A program made the translations under genes and the position numbers. From positions 1 through 64,000 of the forward strand of contig CAYRUD010000019.1 of NCBI GenBank assembly GCA_964427425.1: a DNA stretch of 64,000 bases. The letters are read 5' to 3'. Shown piece by piece: positions 1 through 8,432 of the stretch. The notes under the pieces are model-generated. The model did not search any database, was not told where the DNA came from, and saw only the letters and a list, made by a program, of their open reading frames with translations. Every line of letters starts with the position of its first letter. The first letter of the stretch is position 1. The DNA comes from CAYRUD01 sp964427425. Its GTDB lineage: Bacteria; Chlamydiota; Chlamydiia; Chlamydiales; FEN-1388.

Positions 1-120
1 TTCTACTTCTCTTCCTGGAAGATTGCCACTTGAGCTAGTGACGGGTTCTTGATTTTGCGCTGGTATGGTGAGGTTTGTTGTTGCAGGTTCTAAATTATTA
101 GAAATGTGAGTAAGGCTCAT
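1..120 (-). CDS. N-terminus of an unidentified protein, cut by the window edge
   Basis: An open frame runs leftward from an ATG at 118-120 to the window edge, giving 40 codons without a stop (it begins MSLTHISNNLEPATTN). A weak ribosome site (GGAAT) lies about 6 bases before the ATG. The visible part is rich in Ser, Thr, Asn and Pro. That resembles the disordered N-termini of the F-box-like proteins at 36429 and 38178, so a related host-directed protein is possible, but no domain is visible here and no function can be assigned. Confidence 0.5.
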   Translation of the reverse strand, partial: MSLTHISNNLEPATTNLTIPAQNQEPVTSSSGNLPGREVE

Positions 121-513
121 ATATGATTCCTTGTAAAATTAATTTTCATAAACTGCATTTCACGCGCAGCTTATTGAAAAGGTATGCTGTATAATTTGTA
201 TTAATAACTGATTTGTTTTACATATTATATTATATATTTAAATATTCTATTAAATAAAAAATCAGGATTGAGAATAAAAAGGATATTAAATGGGATAGAG
301 TTAGCTTCTTCTCGTGAAGGGAAATAGAAATTAAATTGAGTGAAGAGTTTCCAAAGCTAAGGAAGATGTGCTACGAGCTGGCTCTCACTATATTTTTTAA
401 TTAGCAGTCCACTTATTGCTACTTTAATTTTTAATTTAACCTTAATTATTTCTTAATACTTTTTAATTTTAATCATAGTGGTTTTTAGTTAATTAAAAAT
501 AATCATCTTTATT
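121..513. other. AT-rich divergent intergenic region
   Basis: About 390 bases lie between two divergently transcribed genes. The stretch is very AT-rich and presumably carries both promoters. I see no convincing -35/-10 pair, repeat or small gene in it. Confidence 0.4.
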
Positions 514-1320
514 ATGAAAATAAATAGAGCCGATTCGGGAAATTTATCTCATGCGTTTAATGAGAAAATGAGCAAGGTAGAAAAAAGAAGTATCAAGGCA
601 AAGAAGATTGCCGAAGAAATCATAAGCGTCATAAAGACTCCTGATTGGAGAAACAACCCTGTCTCCTATAACAAACTTTCTCGTCTGTATAGAAAATACC
701 AGGAAAAGACAGCTTCGAAGAAAGTCCGGAAGAATTGTAAAGAGACATCAAGAGAAATCAAAGAGAGCTTGAGCCAATTCAAGACCAAGAAGATGCCCGA
801 AATGGTTAAAAGTATAGAAAAGCATTCGGGCATTCATGTGAATGGTACACAAGCGGTAAAAGTGATCTCCAAAGGAGTCTCTTCGGGTAAGGCTTTAAAG
901 AAATTACCTAAAGTAAGTTACTTTGATAAAAAGACCAGGCTGAAATACCTAGCTTCTTTTACAAACGATGGTAAGATCGTACTGCCCAAGGATCTCAAAG
1001 GTGAGAAGAAAGTTATTTATGTCGTTGACCGATTCGGCCAGTTCTTTGTTGCTAAAGACGCTTCTAAAGTCGATGGTGGGCTTATTAAGCACTCATCATT
1101 CTTAGGTGGTCGAGCTGTGGCTGGTTGTGGAACTCTATCTTTCTCCAAAGATGGAAAAATCAAAAAGATAGATGACGATAGTGGCCACTACTGTCCTGGA
1201 AAACCTGAGTTGACAAATGCTATTACAGCCCTTGGCCGTCATGGTGTTTCGCTCGATACGTTCGAAGTGCATCAAAAAGGACAAAGGCCAGAAGTCGCAT
1301 CTAAGTGGCTTCAAGTGTAA
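514..1320 (+). CDS. Putative secreted effector with C-terminal SGHYxP domain
   Basis: The protein has 268 residues. The first ~125 are very basic and helical, with many Lys and Arg. The C-terminal ~90 hold a compact domain read as HSSFLGGR, AGCGTL, then SGHYCP at about 228-233, followed by an alternating helix-strand end. I recognise this His-Ser-Ser / Ser-Gly-His-Tyr-x-Pro arrangement as a recurrent C-terminal module in proteins of intracellular and plant-pathogenic bacteria; its biochemical role is not known to me. There is no signal peptide, so any export would be by type III secretion (inference). It is transcribed alone. No clear Shine-Dalgarno precedes the ATG. Confidence 0.6.
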   Translation: MKINRADSGNLSHAFNEKMSKVEKRSIKAKKIAEEIISVIKTPDWRNNPVSYNKLSRLYRKYQEKTASKKVRKNCKETSREIKESLSQFKTKKMPEMVKSIEKHSGIHVNGTQAVKVISKGVSSGKALKKLPKVSYFDKKTRLKYLASFTNDGKIVLPKDLKGEKKVIYVVDRFGQFFVAKDASKVDGGLIKHSSFLGGRAVAGCGTLSFSKDGKIKKIDDDSGHYCPGKPELTNAITALGRHGVSLDTFEVHQKGQRPEVASKWLQV

Positions 1321-1592
1321 ATGCCATTACGTGAGATAGAATCCTCAGCTGTAGACTCTATCTCACTTCTCATCTAACTGTCCTAGATCACTCTCGGTGA
1401 TGTATCTCTTTTCTAGGCATTTCTATCTTAGCTGTTTATTTCTCTCGAATTATCCCTTACATGAATTGCGTAAAACATTTTTTTGAGGGCAAGATATTTC
1501 ATCGTCTGGAGTAATCTTAAAGTGGAGAGAAAATGTTCTCTTCTCAATGTTTCTAGATTGATCTGCTAGAGCTGAAAGATCAATATAGAGCA

Positions 1593-3041
1593 ATGTATAC
1601 ACATGACGAGCAGCAGGTACACATAATGGGATTTCCTCTCTCTCCTCGCCCTAATGGGCTTTATAGTAATATAGAAAACTGTACTTGTAATTCAGGATTG
1701 GTAAAAACCGCTGCAGAAGAACAAGTTCGAGTTGAAAACGTCGATAGTGCTTCTTTAGTAGCTCATGAAATTCTCAATCAAGCGAGTAGCACTGAAATTA
1801 ATTTAAAAAAAAGAAAGATGTCGCATCAAAAGAAATGCGACTCTTTCAAGAAAATGAAACAACTTCTCCCTCGTACTTTTGGCCAATTGCCTTCTGAGAT
1901 GATTGGAAACATCGTAAGCATGGCAGATAAGGAGGATCTATTTCAGCTCTTGCAGGTCAATAAAGAGATGTATGAACTCTCAAGAGAATATATGGCTAAT
2001 GATATAGCGTCTGAAGCTGTTTTAAAGGATTATAGAATATACGACGATCTATCAAGAGAGACTCAGAAGTGTCCAGAGGTGCTTTTAAATGCACTTGCAG
2101 CAAATCCTCTTTATATCAGGCATCCTACGGTTGAGTATGTTGTAACTACCTCACAAGATAAGAGATTAACAGATAGCATTATTGGAACAGTTGTCGCGGC
2201 AGTAAGCTTCATTGTATCCCAAAAAATACTGAAAGATCCTGGTGTCAACGGTTATCTGAAAGAGATGCCTGTTTTCGAGGAAAATCTAGGGAAAGTATGT
2301 GGGAATTTAGATCTAGAGGTCGAGGTTCGAAATCTTAAAAAAAGTGGATTAATTGGAGAATTAATCACTTTAAATCAAGTTCGAAGAAGCAATGTTTCTA
2401 AGGGGTTTATAGCATCAATTCTGGAGTCTCTTAACGAGCTTCTTACAGCTAGCTGTAACCATTTGATGTTTTCCCTTGTATTTCGAGTAATGAGCTGCCC
2501 TCTATCCCGCATTTATCTACAAAAGGACTCTTCTGTTTCGATGACTCAGGCTTCTTTGGTAATCGAGAAGGCACGAAATAAGATCCTTGAGAAAGTATTT
2601 GTCTTGAATGAGGCTTTATTTAAGAAAGTAGCTGTAGATAAGGAGGGCTTTATTCTGTTTTGCTGCAAAGAGTCGAATGAAGACTTCATTTGCAATAACT
2701 TTTACCTCCATAGTTTTTTGTCATTCATTGGAGTTGAAAATGAAGATATGGTGTTGAAGTCCTTGGCTGAAAAAAGAAGAGAAGTAATAGGATGGCAGCC
2801 ATCCTTGGCGAAGATATCTCTTTTGAATAAAGTGTATGAGCCAGTCTCTTTTTATAGGTCTCTATCAGAAGAAGTAAGAGGAAATTACGATTTGGCTCTC
2901 TTAGCGCTCAAACTCGCAGATGAAAGCAAGAAGCGAGAGTTATATACGTATTTTCCTCAAAAACTGATGTTAAATAAGGCTTTTGTTAGAGAAGCCAATA
3001 CTATATGTGTCTATCCAGAGCAAAAAGAAAATAGTTTATAA
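1593..3041 (+). CDS. F-box-like domain protein, putative effector
   Basis: The protein has 482 residues. An F-box-like segment sits at about 95-135 (LPSEMIGNIVSM, then LLQVNKEMYELSREY), with the usual Leu-Pro start and spaced hydrophobic residues. F-boxes recruit substrates to eukaryotic SCF ubiquitin ligases through Skp1, and bacterial versions are generally injected effectors; that role is inferred here. The first ~70 residues are polar with a Lys-rich patch (about 69-90), and the rest is helical with no recognisable domain. A second ATG at 1626 could be the real start. It is convergent with the mgtE-like gene, 14 bases away. Confidence 0.6.
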   Translation: MYTHDEQQVHIMGFPLSPRPNGLYSNIENCTCNSGLVKTAAEEQVRVENVDSASLVAHEILNQASSTEINLKKRKMSHQKKCDSFKKMKQLLPRTFGQLPSEMIGNIVSMADKEDLFQLLQVNKEMYELSREYMANDIASEAVLKDYRIYDDLSRETQKCPEVLLNALAANPLYIRHPTVEYVVTTSQDKRLTDSIIGTVVAAVSFIVSQKILKDPGVNGYLKEMPVFEENLGKVCGNLDLEVEVRNLKKSGLIGELITLNQVRRSNVSKGFIASILESLNELLTASCNHLMFSLVFRVMSCPLSRIYLQKDSSVSMTQASLVIEKARNKILEKVFVLNEALFKKVAVDKEGFILFCCKESNEDFICNNFYLHSFLSFIGVENEDMVLKSLAEKRREVIGWQPSLAKISLLNKVYEPVSFYRSLSEEVRGNYDLALLALKLADESKKRELYTYFPQKLMLNKAFVREANTICVYPEQKENSL

Positions 3042-3055
3042 GAGTTTTTAATATA

Positions 3056-4048
3056 CTAAGAGAAATGTAGCGACAGAAAGGTAAATCGCTGTCGTTGCAA
3101 TATCAGTAGCATCAATACCACAGGACCTGAGGCGATTTTTGGGTCCAATTTGAAGATATTTAAAAGAATTGGCGTCAGTGTGCCAAAAAATACTCCCCAC
3201 AGCATCGCAAAAACGATGGAGACTCCTACGACAAGAATTATTCCTGGGTCCTGGAGATAAAGAGCCGTCAGGATGCTAACAGCAAGAGCGCAGGATAAGC
3301 CAAGCAAGCATGCGCTTTGAAGCTCGGTCCTTACTTGTTTAATAATTCTTTTCCATGGAATTTCTTTGATGTGCAAAAACTGCAACGAGAGTGTTGTAGA
3401 CTGCATTGAGACAGATTCACTGAGTGTTAGAACAAGTGGAATGAAGAGTGAAAGCGCGACAAAGATATCTAACACAAGGTGGAAGAAGCTGGCAATAAAA
3501 GCGCAGATAAGACCCGCAAAGATATTGCAAAAGAGCCATGGAAGTCGGTGCTTAAAAGAAGCGATCGGAGATTCAAACTTATTTTGCTCTAAGGAAAGTC
3601 CGATCAGCTGGAATATATCATGAGAATTGGATGGGGAAAAAGCTAGTTCCTGACTTTGTGAATAAGGAATGATCTCAAAGATCCCGATAAGGCGCCGAGA
3701 GGTATCGATAATTGGAAGAGCTAAGAGGTGATGCTGTACTAAAACTCTAAGGACAGATTCGACTTTTTCATCTTCATATGCTGCTATAACTTGGGATGAA
3801 AGGAGATTGGCAATCTTCTCATTCTTGTTCGCGAATAGCAAACTTCTTGTTGAAAGCACGCCCTCGAGTTGGCCATTCTCATGAATAGCATAAATATACT
3901 GAGTCTGATGCCGTATTTGTCTCGCTCTCAATTCTTCTAACGCTTCTTCAACGGTAAGATGTATAGAGATGGCAGTATCTATAGGACGTATGTAATCCTT
4001 GACTGCTTTCTTGTAGTTGGTTGCGAGGCGTGAATCAATAAATGGCAT
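3056..4048 (-). CDS. mgtE: MgtE-type Mg2+ transporter, lacking the N domain, C-terminal frameshift
   Basis: MgtE is a homodimeric Mg2+ channel with an N domain, two CBS domains and five membrane helices. This 330-residue product starts directly at the CBS pair (about 15-130), then has the membrane part with FIPLVLTLSESVSMQSTTL and DPKIASGPVV, which match the family's conserved pore segments. The ~130-residue N domain is absent and the 170-base gap upstream cannot hold it. The last ~17 residues (after SGPVVLM) do not fit the family, but the adjacent frame does: it reads ATDIATTAIYLSVATFLLVY and stops at 3048. One missing base near 3109 would explain this. Confidence 0.8.
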   Translation of the reverse strand: MPFIDSRLATNYKKAVKDYIRPIDTAISIHLTVEEALEELRARQIRHQTQYIYAIHENGQLEGVLSTRSLLFANKNEKIANLLSSQVIAAYEDEKVESVLRVLVQHHLLALPIIDTSRRLIGIFEIIPYSQSQELAFSPSNSHDIFQLIGLSLEQNKFESPIASFKHRLPWLFCNIFAGLICAFIASFFHLVLDIFVALSLFIPLVLTLSESVSMQSTTLSLQFLHIKEIPWKRIIKQVRTELQSACLLGLSCALAVSILTALYLQDPGIILVVGVSIVFAMLWGVFFGTLTPILLNIFKLDPKIASGPVVLMLLILQRQRFTFLSLHFS

Positions 4049-4218
4049 CAGATGAAAAAAGAGCTTTTTATTGGTTAAGGTACTTTTTGCTTACTTAACC
4101 ATGCATCGGTCTAGAAATCAAGTCGGCCAATTCATTTATTTTTAGTTCCTATTGAAAGGGGAGGCTTGATTAGTAAAGAGAAGGGGCAAGAAGTGCCCCA
4201 TGAACTCTCGATGTTTTG

Positions 4219-5832
4219 TCAGTGAGGATTTCCTATATTCAAATAATCTGCTACCGCTTGAAGCGAGGGTTGGGTAGGACTAAAGGTTTTAAAAATGAGA
4301 GATACTTCAGGGAATAGAGATGTGTCGATGGGATCTCTTGTCGCTACAAGGATTACTGGCTTTCCAGTATCTATAAGCTTTCGAATCAACGTAATTTGTG
4401 ACGGATTTCTCCATGCATTATAGCTGAAAACGATAAGTACATCTGTACGTTTAGTTTTTTCAAGAGCATTTTCAATATCTGAATGTGGCGGGCTTAAAGT
4501 CTCAAAAAAGAAGGATGTGGTAGTAGTTTTTCCTGCTATGAATGGCTCATGAATAGAGTCACTCAGTATGCGGGGAGCAATAATTGCGAGTCTTTTCTTA
4601 TCTAGGTTAAGATGCGAATTTCTCACGTTTTTCAGAGCACAAGAGGCGATTTTCTTTGCCAAGAGGCGATGTGACACTGTGTTCACTGTCTTTTCGATCT
4701 GTTCGAGAGTAAGTTGTGAATAGAGATATTTCTTCTTGAGATTAAGAACTCTCTGTGTGGCTTGATTAAGTCTTGTTTCTGAGATTCTCCCGCATTTTAT
4801 CGCATCGACTATGGCTTTATGAATACGCTGCACATCCTGAACATGTAGCTCAAAGCCATTATGCTCGCTATGTAGTAGCTTTCCTCCGAGAATCAAGATA
4901 TCACATCCGGCTTTCAATGCTTGAATTGATGCTTCATCAACTGTGTGGCATTTTTTGACTACGCCCTCCATTACGAGCGAGTCTGCGACGATGACTCCTT
5001 GAAAGCCTATCGTCTCTCGTAAGTATGTGAGTGTCTTTTCAGAAAGCGTTGAGCAATACTCAGGATCTAGGGTAGGGATTTGAATATGGGCCGTCATGAT
5101 AGCGTCGCAAGAGGTCGCAAGCTTCGTGAAGGGAACGAGCTCAACTTTTTCAAGCTCTTCTCTTGTTTTACGAATGATTGGTAAGTCTTCGTGTGGGTCG
5201 ACTTCTACTTCGCCATACCCTGGAAAATGTTTAAGAGTCGCAATGACCTCAGCGTCTCTATAGCCTTTTAGCGCTTTCTCACCGAACAAAGTGACAGTCT
5301 CAGGATCCTCACCAAAAGAGCGTATTCCAATTATTGGGTTTCTAGGATTGCTATTGATGTCGACCACTGGAGCTAAGTTCATGTTAATGCCTACAGCGCG
5401 GAGTTCATAGCCCATGGCTCGAGCGCACTCTTCAGCTAATTGAGGATCTTGAGTTTCTCCTAAAGCTTTATTTCCGGGAAATATTGTGAACCCTTTTTGC
5501 AATCTGGTAACTACTCCACCTTCTTGATCAGTTGCTATAAGCAGAGGAATAGGGTTTGGATTAGCATGGGCCAGTTCTTGAAGACCATAGCTCAGAGTTT
5601 GAACTTGTTTGGGGGAGTGAAGTCCGTTTGCCCAATTATAATAGATAATGGCTCCCACTTTCGTATCTTGGATAAGAGTCTTAGCATCCGCATTAGCAAC
5701 TTCGCCGTTGAAATGAACCATTAAGAGTTGGCCTACTTTTTCCTCGATAGTCAGGGAGTCAAGGCTATCAAAGGCTAAGCATGGCAATGAGAATAAGCAA
5801 GAAACGGTTAAAACTCTTATAAATCGCAACAT
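4219..5832 (-). CDS. Exported glycoside hydrolase family 3 (beta-N-acetylhexosaminidase type)
   Basis: NagZ-like GH3 enzymes remove terminal beta-N-acetylhexosamine, typically from peptidoglycan fragments. Seen: ATDQEGGVVTRL, KHFPGYG followed by DPHEDLP (the Asp-x-His acid/base dyad) and VIVADSLVMEGV with the nucleophile Asp, then a C-terminal alpha/beta domain of about 150 residues. I prefer the ATG at 5832 over the one at 5877: it has AGGGAAGAG just upstream and then begins with a clean signal peptide (MLRFIRVLTVSCLFSLPCLA). The product is therefore probably periplasmic, unlike cytoplasmic E. coli NagZ. The usual GHG of the KHFPGHG motif reads GYG here. Confidence 0.85.
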   Translation of the reverse strand: MLRFIRVLTVSCLFSLPCLAFDSLDSLTIEEKVGQLLMVHFNGEVANADAKTLIQDTKVGAIIYYNWANGLHSPKQVQTLSYGLQELAHANPNPIPLLIATDQEGGVVTRLQKGFTIFPGNKALGETQDPQLAEECARAMGYELRAVGINMNLAPVVDINSNPRNPIIGIRSFGEDPETVTLFGEKALKGYRDAEVIATLKHFPGYGEVEVDPHEDLPIIRKTREELEKVELVPFTKLATSCDAIMTAHIQIPTLDPEYCSTLSEKTLTYLRETIGFQGVIVADSLVMEGVVKKCHTVDEASIQALKAGCDILILGGKLLHSEHNGFELHVQDVQRIHKAIVDAIKCGRISETRLNQATQRVLNLKKKYLYSQLTLEQIEKTVNTVSHRLLAKKIASCALKNVRNSHLNLDKKRLAIIAPRILSDSIHEPFIAGKTTTTSFFFETLSPPHSDIENALEKTKRTDVLIVFSYNAWRNPSQITLIRKLIDTGKPVILVATRDPIDTSLFPEVSLIFKTFSPTQPSLQAVADYLNIGNPH

Positions 5833-6044
5833 AGCGCTCTTCCCTATGAATGGTAGCTTATCAGTCTGCCTGATCATAGTGAGAAGAGTGAAAAGGAAAA
5901 CAGTAATTTATTTAATTAGTTCTTTCCTGTTCTTTCAGAATGCTTTAAAATGCGTCCTCTTTTGTGAAAAATCCAGCGGCAAGGATCCTTTAATGTATCT
6001 CCCAGCTTAGCGACGATGAATTTTAAAATTAAAAGTGAATTTCA

Positions 6045-6155
6045 ATGAGTCGAGAAGCTAACGATCAATCTATAATATTCTTTCACACGGTGAAATGCTT
6101 CTTGGTAGCAGTAGGAATAGCTGTAGCTTTAGTTTCTTTTCTTTGGGATCGATAA
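6045..6155 (+). CDS. Possible small membrane peptide (36 aa)
   Basis: A short ATG frame encodes MSREANDQSIIFFHTVKCF followed by a hydrophobic helix (about residues 19-33) and a charged end WDR. One transmembrane helix with a charged N-terminus fits a small membrane protein, but only a weak ribosome site (AGTGAA) precedes it and there is no comparative support. It may be chance. Confidence 0.2.
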   Translation: MSREANDQSIIFFHTVKCFLVAVGIAVALVSFLWDR

Positions 6156-6339
6156 GAAGCTGATGAGGATCTTCTCAGTGTTGCAAGTGGTTTTTGTGAT
6201 TCAGTCTTGGATGAGATCCAAGAAGTTTCTTACTGATGAATTATTCGAGCTTTTTAGGCTTCAGGCTGTTTTTGTTTCAAAGCTTCTCTTCTTTGCTTGA
6301 ACAAGTGAATGGGACAATACAAGGTACCCGATCTTTTGA

Positions 6340-6395
6340 TGTTGTAATTGCTTGCAAAATGAACTTCAGTTACTAGGTTGTGGTTCGAACTTTAG
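6340..6395 (-). pseudogene. Decayed duplicate of tRNA-Asn 3' end and flank
   Basis: Bases 6340-6367 match 7489-7516 at 24 of 28 positions. The matching part covers one arm of the tRNA-Asn terminator and the 3' acceptor end. Beyond this, the T-arm is still recognisable (TAGG, then TTCGAAC) after a five-base insertion. Acceptor and anticodon parts are lost, so it cannot be a working tRNA. It lies 1.1 kb downstream of the intact tRNA in the same orientation. Confidence 0.5.
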
Positions 6396-6595
6396 ATTGG
6401 GTGAGCTTCGAAGGTAAATTTTTAGCTTTCTTTCGACATACAACTCATTCAAACATCTTAGGGGTAGGGTGTATATTAGCGTTTTAACGAAAGCTTATGT
6501 TGATCATGAAACCGTTATGGCTCTATCCCTATAATTTGTTATTATATGATATACACTGGAATCATTAAGTATATTTAAGCTATTGGATTATTTTT

Positions 6596-7129
6596 ATGTT
6601 AAAAATGAAGTCTCTTATTTCCTTATTCTTATTCTCCTTTTGTTCTTTATTTGGAAGTGACGTGGTCATTGAGCTCCTTGTGACAGATCATGATAACAAG
6701 CTGTGGCAAACAAAAAATCAGATGCACATGACTATCGGTCATATCAAAGATGTGGATGGAGCAGAATTAACGAAGGCAATTGAAGTATTTAATAGCGAAA
6801 ATAGCGACTTATTACAAAAGAGCGTTGATAAAGGGTTTGTTGTAGAGTTCTTTAATACCAATGGCTTTGGTAATGGGTATCATATCCTCGAAGCTGATGC
6901 TGAAACAACAGCTCGTTTTGCGCTTATTAATAGCAAGCTCTACGATTTTCTGATCGATCAACAGTTTGGGATGCTTACTGATAAAACAACACCCAAAACG
7001 ATCAATCCTAAGGGATATACCCCTCACATTGAGTTTTTAGAGACTCATCCTGAAAAAATCCCTGTTAAAGGAGATGTCGTTCATTTTAATGACTGGCGCT
7101 TACAAGGTAGAATTATAAATAAACCCTAG
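6596..7129 (+). CDS. Exported protein of unknown function, 2H-phosphoesterase-like motifs
   Basis: The protein has 177 residues. It starts with a signal peptide (MLKMKSLISLFLFSFCSLFGS); an internal ATG at 6605 is equally possible. Two His-centred motifs stand about 100 residues apart, HMTIGHI and PHIEFL. The first matches the His-hydrophobic-Thr signature of 2H phosphoesterases; the second has Glu where Ser/Thr is expected, so the family link is tentative. It lies between the tRNA-Asn gene and its decayed 3' copy. I do not recognise an orthologue. Confidence 0.5.
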   Translation: MLKMKSLISLFLFSFCSLFGSDVVIELLVTDHDNKLWQTKNQMHMTIGHIKDVDGAELTKAIEVFNSENSDLLQKSVDKGFVVEFFNTNGFGNGYHILEADAETTARFALINSKLYDFLIDQQFGMLTDKTTPKTINPKGYTPHIEFLETHPEKIPVKGDVVHFNDWRLQGRIINKP

Positions 7130-7465
7130 AATGCCACCAGGATGCTCTTCTTGTTCGAGCGTTTTTTTACGGGTTAATTTGTCGTAATCCCTGCTTGTTA
7201 CTATTCCTATCATACACTATGGATGAACGCTCAGGGCAGTCTCCGATAATGATGAATTTTCAGCGTCGAGATCGGATCGGAGGCTGTTTCTTGGAGATGT
7301 GTATCTTAAAACACGCCCCTATAACAGGATTTTTGATTGAAGTTACGTCCCGCCTGAATTGCTATATAACGTAGATTCCACGATGGCTCTAAAAGTATCT
7401 AAGGAGAAAGCTTGTCATTGCCTTGGGGCTTTTTTGCGGTTATAGTAAACCAAGAGGGGATGAAA
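7130..7465. other. Intergenic stretch without a visible gene
   Basis: A weak hairpin followed by a T run at about 7144-7168 may end the upstream plus-strand gene. Nothing else could be supported before the tRNA-Asn terminator. Confidence 0.35.
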
Positions 7466-7501
7466 ACAAAAAAGGCAATTACAACTGGTGTTGTAATTGC
7501 C
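7466..7501 (-). terminator. Rho-independent terminator of tRNA-Asn
   Basis: A perfect 12-bp stem, GGCAATTACAAC paired with GTTGTAATTGCC around a 4-base loop (arms 7474-7485 and 7490-7501), is followed on the minus strand by a T run. It lies 11 bases after the tRNA 3' end. Confidence 0.85.
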
Positions 7502-7512
7502 CACAAAATGAA

Positions 7513-7584
7513 CTCCGGATGTAGGATTCGAACCTACGACCAACGGATTAACAGTCCGCTGCTCTACCACTGAGCTAATCCGGA
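7513..7584 (-). tRNA. tRNA-Asn (GUU)
   Basis: The minus strand folds into a 72-base cloverleaf with acceptor TCCGGAT/ATCCGGA, D-arm GCTCAGTGGTAGAGC, anticodon loop CTGTTAA (anticodon GTT) and T-arm GTAGGTTCGAATCCTAC. The discriminator is G and CCA is not encoded. Confidence 0.95.
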
Positions 7585-7603
7585 ATATTGTTTTCGTGCC
7601 GAT

Positions 7604-7633
7604 ATAGTAGCTTGAAAGGATATATATTTCCAA
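7604..7633 (-). promoter_or_regulatory. Probable sigma-70-type promoter of tRNA-Asn
   Basis: On the minus strand TTGGAA (7628-7633) and TACTAT (7604-7609) are 18 bases apart, and the -10 box is about 19 bases before the tRNA 5' end. Confidence 0.5.
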
Positions 7634-7687
7634 GAGAAATTAAGAGAGAGCGTTTATATTCATCGTAGTGAACTGAAATCAAGCGAT

Positions 7688-8206
7688 CTAGGGAAAGATC
7701 GTGTCGATCAAGTTACGAATAGAAACTCTCTTTTGTTGTTGTAAAGTCTTCGTAGAACCAGTTCCTCTCTTGCTAGTGTGGAGTTCAATTTGATCGATAT
7801 CCATGTAAAAATTAGAAGGAACACTGGGTACTACAGCTACACTTTGATATGGAGGTAAGGGTTGAACGCTCGATAGCGAGATTTCTCGTATATGCAGACT
7901 CTTAGACTGAGGAAGAAATGCCCATGTTACTAAATCAATATATGGAATTGTCGCCTCTATACTCTTCAATGAGATGGTTTCATTTGCGCTTAAGTAAACG
8001 GGTCGAATCTCTATATCATCCCATTTAATCATGAGAGTGTCGGCGGCGTTATGCACAGAAACTTCTCCTACAGTAACAGTAGAGGAGGGGAATGCATATG
8101 CCAAAGCGAGCTGAGTGTATTCGACTCGATGGAGGTAGATGTATACCCACAAAGAGAAAACAAAAGAGAGAAGAAATGAAGTAAGGAGGGCAGTCCAACG
8201 AAACAT
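7688..8206 (-). CDS. Membrane-anchored protein of unknown function
   Basis: The protein has 172 residues. One N-terminal transmembrane helix (about 5-26, LLTSFLLSFVFSLWVYIYL) would anchor it in the inner membrane, with the remaining ~145 residues outside the cytoplasm. That part alternates short beta strands (TVTVGEVSVHN, TISLKSIEATIPYIDL, SLHIREISLSSV), a pattern seen in AsmA/LPS-transport-like periplasmic domains, although similarity is only in style. A purine-rich site (GGAGATTTAAAGAG) precedes the ATG. It lies downstream of groEL but is separated from it by a strong terminator. Confidence 0.6.
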   Translation of the reverse strand: MFRWTALLTSFLLSFVFSLWVYIYLHRVEYTQLALAYAFPSSTVTVGEVSVHNAADTLMIKWDDIEIRPVYLSANETISLKSIEATIPYIDLVTWAFLPQSKSLHIREISLSSVQPLPPYQSVAVVPSVPSNFYMDIDQIELHTSKRGTGSTKTLQQQKRVSIRNLIDTIFP

Positions 8207-8290
8207 TATCTCTTTAAATCTCCATTGAATGATCGAATAATCAATGAAGGCCCTTTTCTACTCTTAGTTTTTCTCGAGTCTCTCTTAGAA

Positions 8291-8350
8291 AAGAGAAAAG
8301 GCCATGTTGAATATTCTTTATCTTGTGAAAAGATAGAATATAACATGGCC
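8291..8350 (-). terminator. Terminator of the groES-groEL operon
   Basis: On the minus strand a long stem starts GGCCATGTT and closes AACATGGCC (8300-8350) with a TTCAC loop and small bulges, then runs into TTTTCTCTTTT. It lies about 80 bases after the groEL stop codon. Confidence 0.8.
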
Positions 8351-8432
8351 CGGTATAAATCATACAAGTCGCCTCTCATCAAGAGGCGCTTAAAATGTCA
8401 TGATTTTTTTACATTACTCGTTTTGAAGTGGA

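Larger units (their letters stand above)
5878..6595. other. Long intergenic strip with a tRNA-like remnant and one tiny ORF
   Basis: About 720 bases separate the GH3 gene from the next gene. Two items are visible: a possible 36-codon membrane peptide at 6045-6155 and a decayed copy of the tRNA-Asn 3' region at 6340-6395. The rest shows nothing I can name and looks like degraded sequence. Confidence 0.5.
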
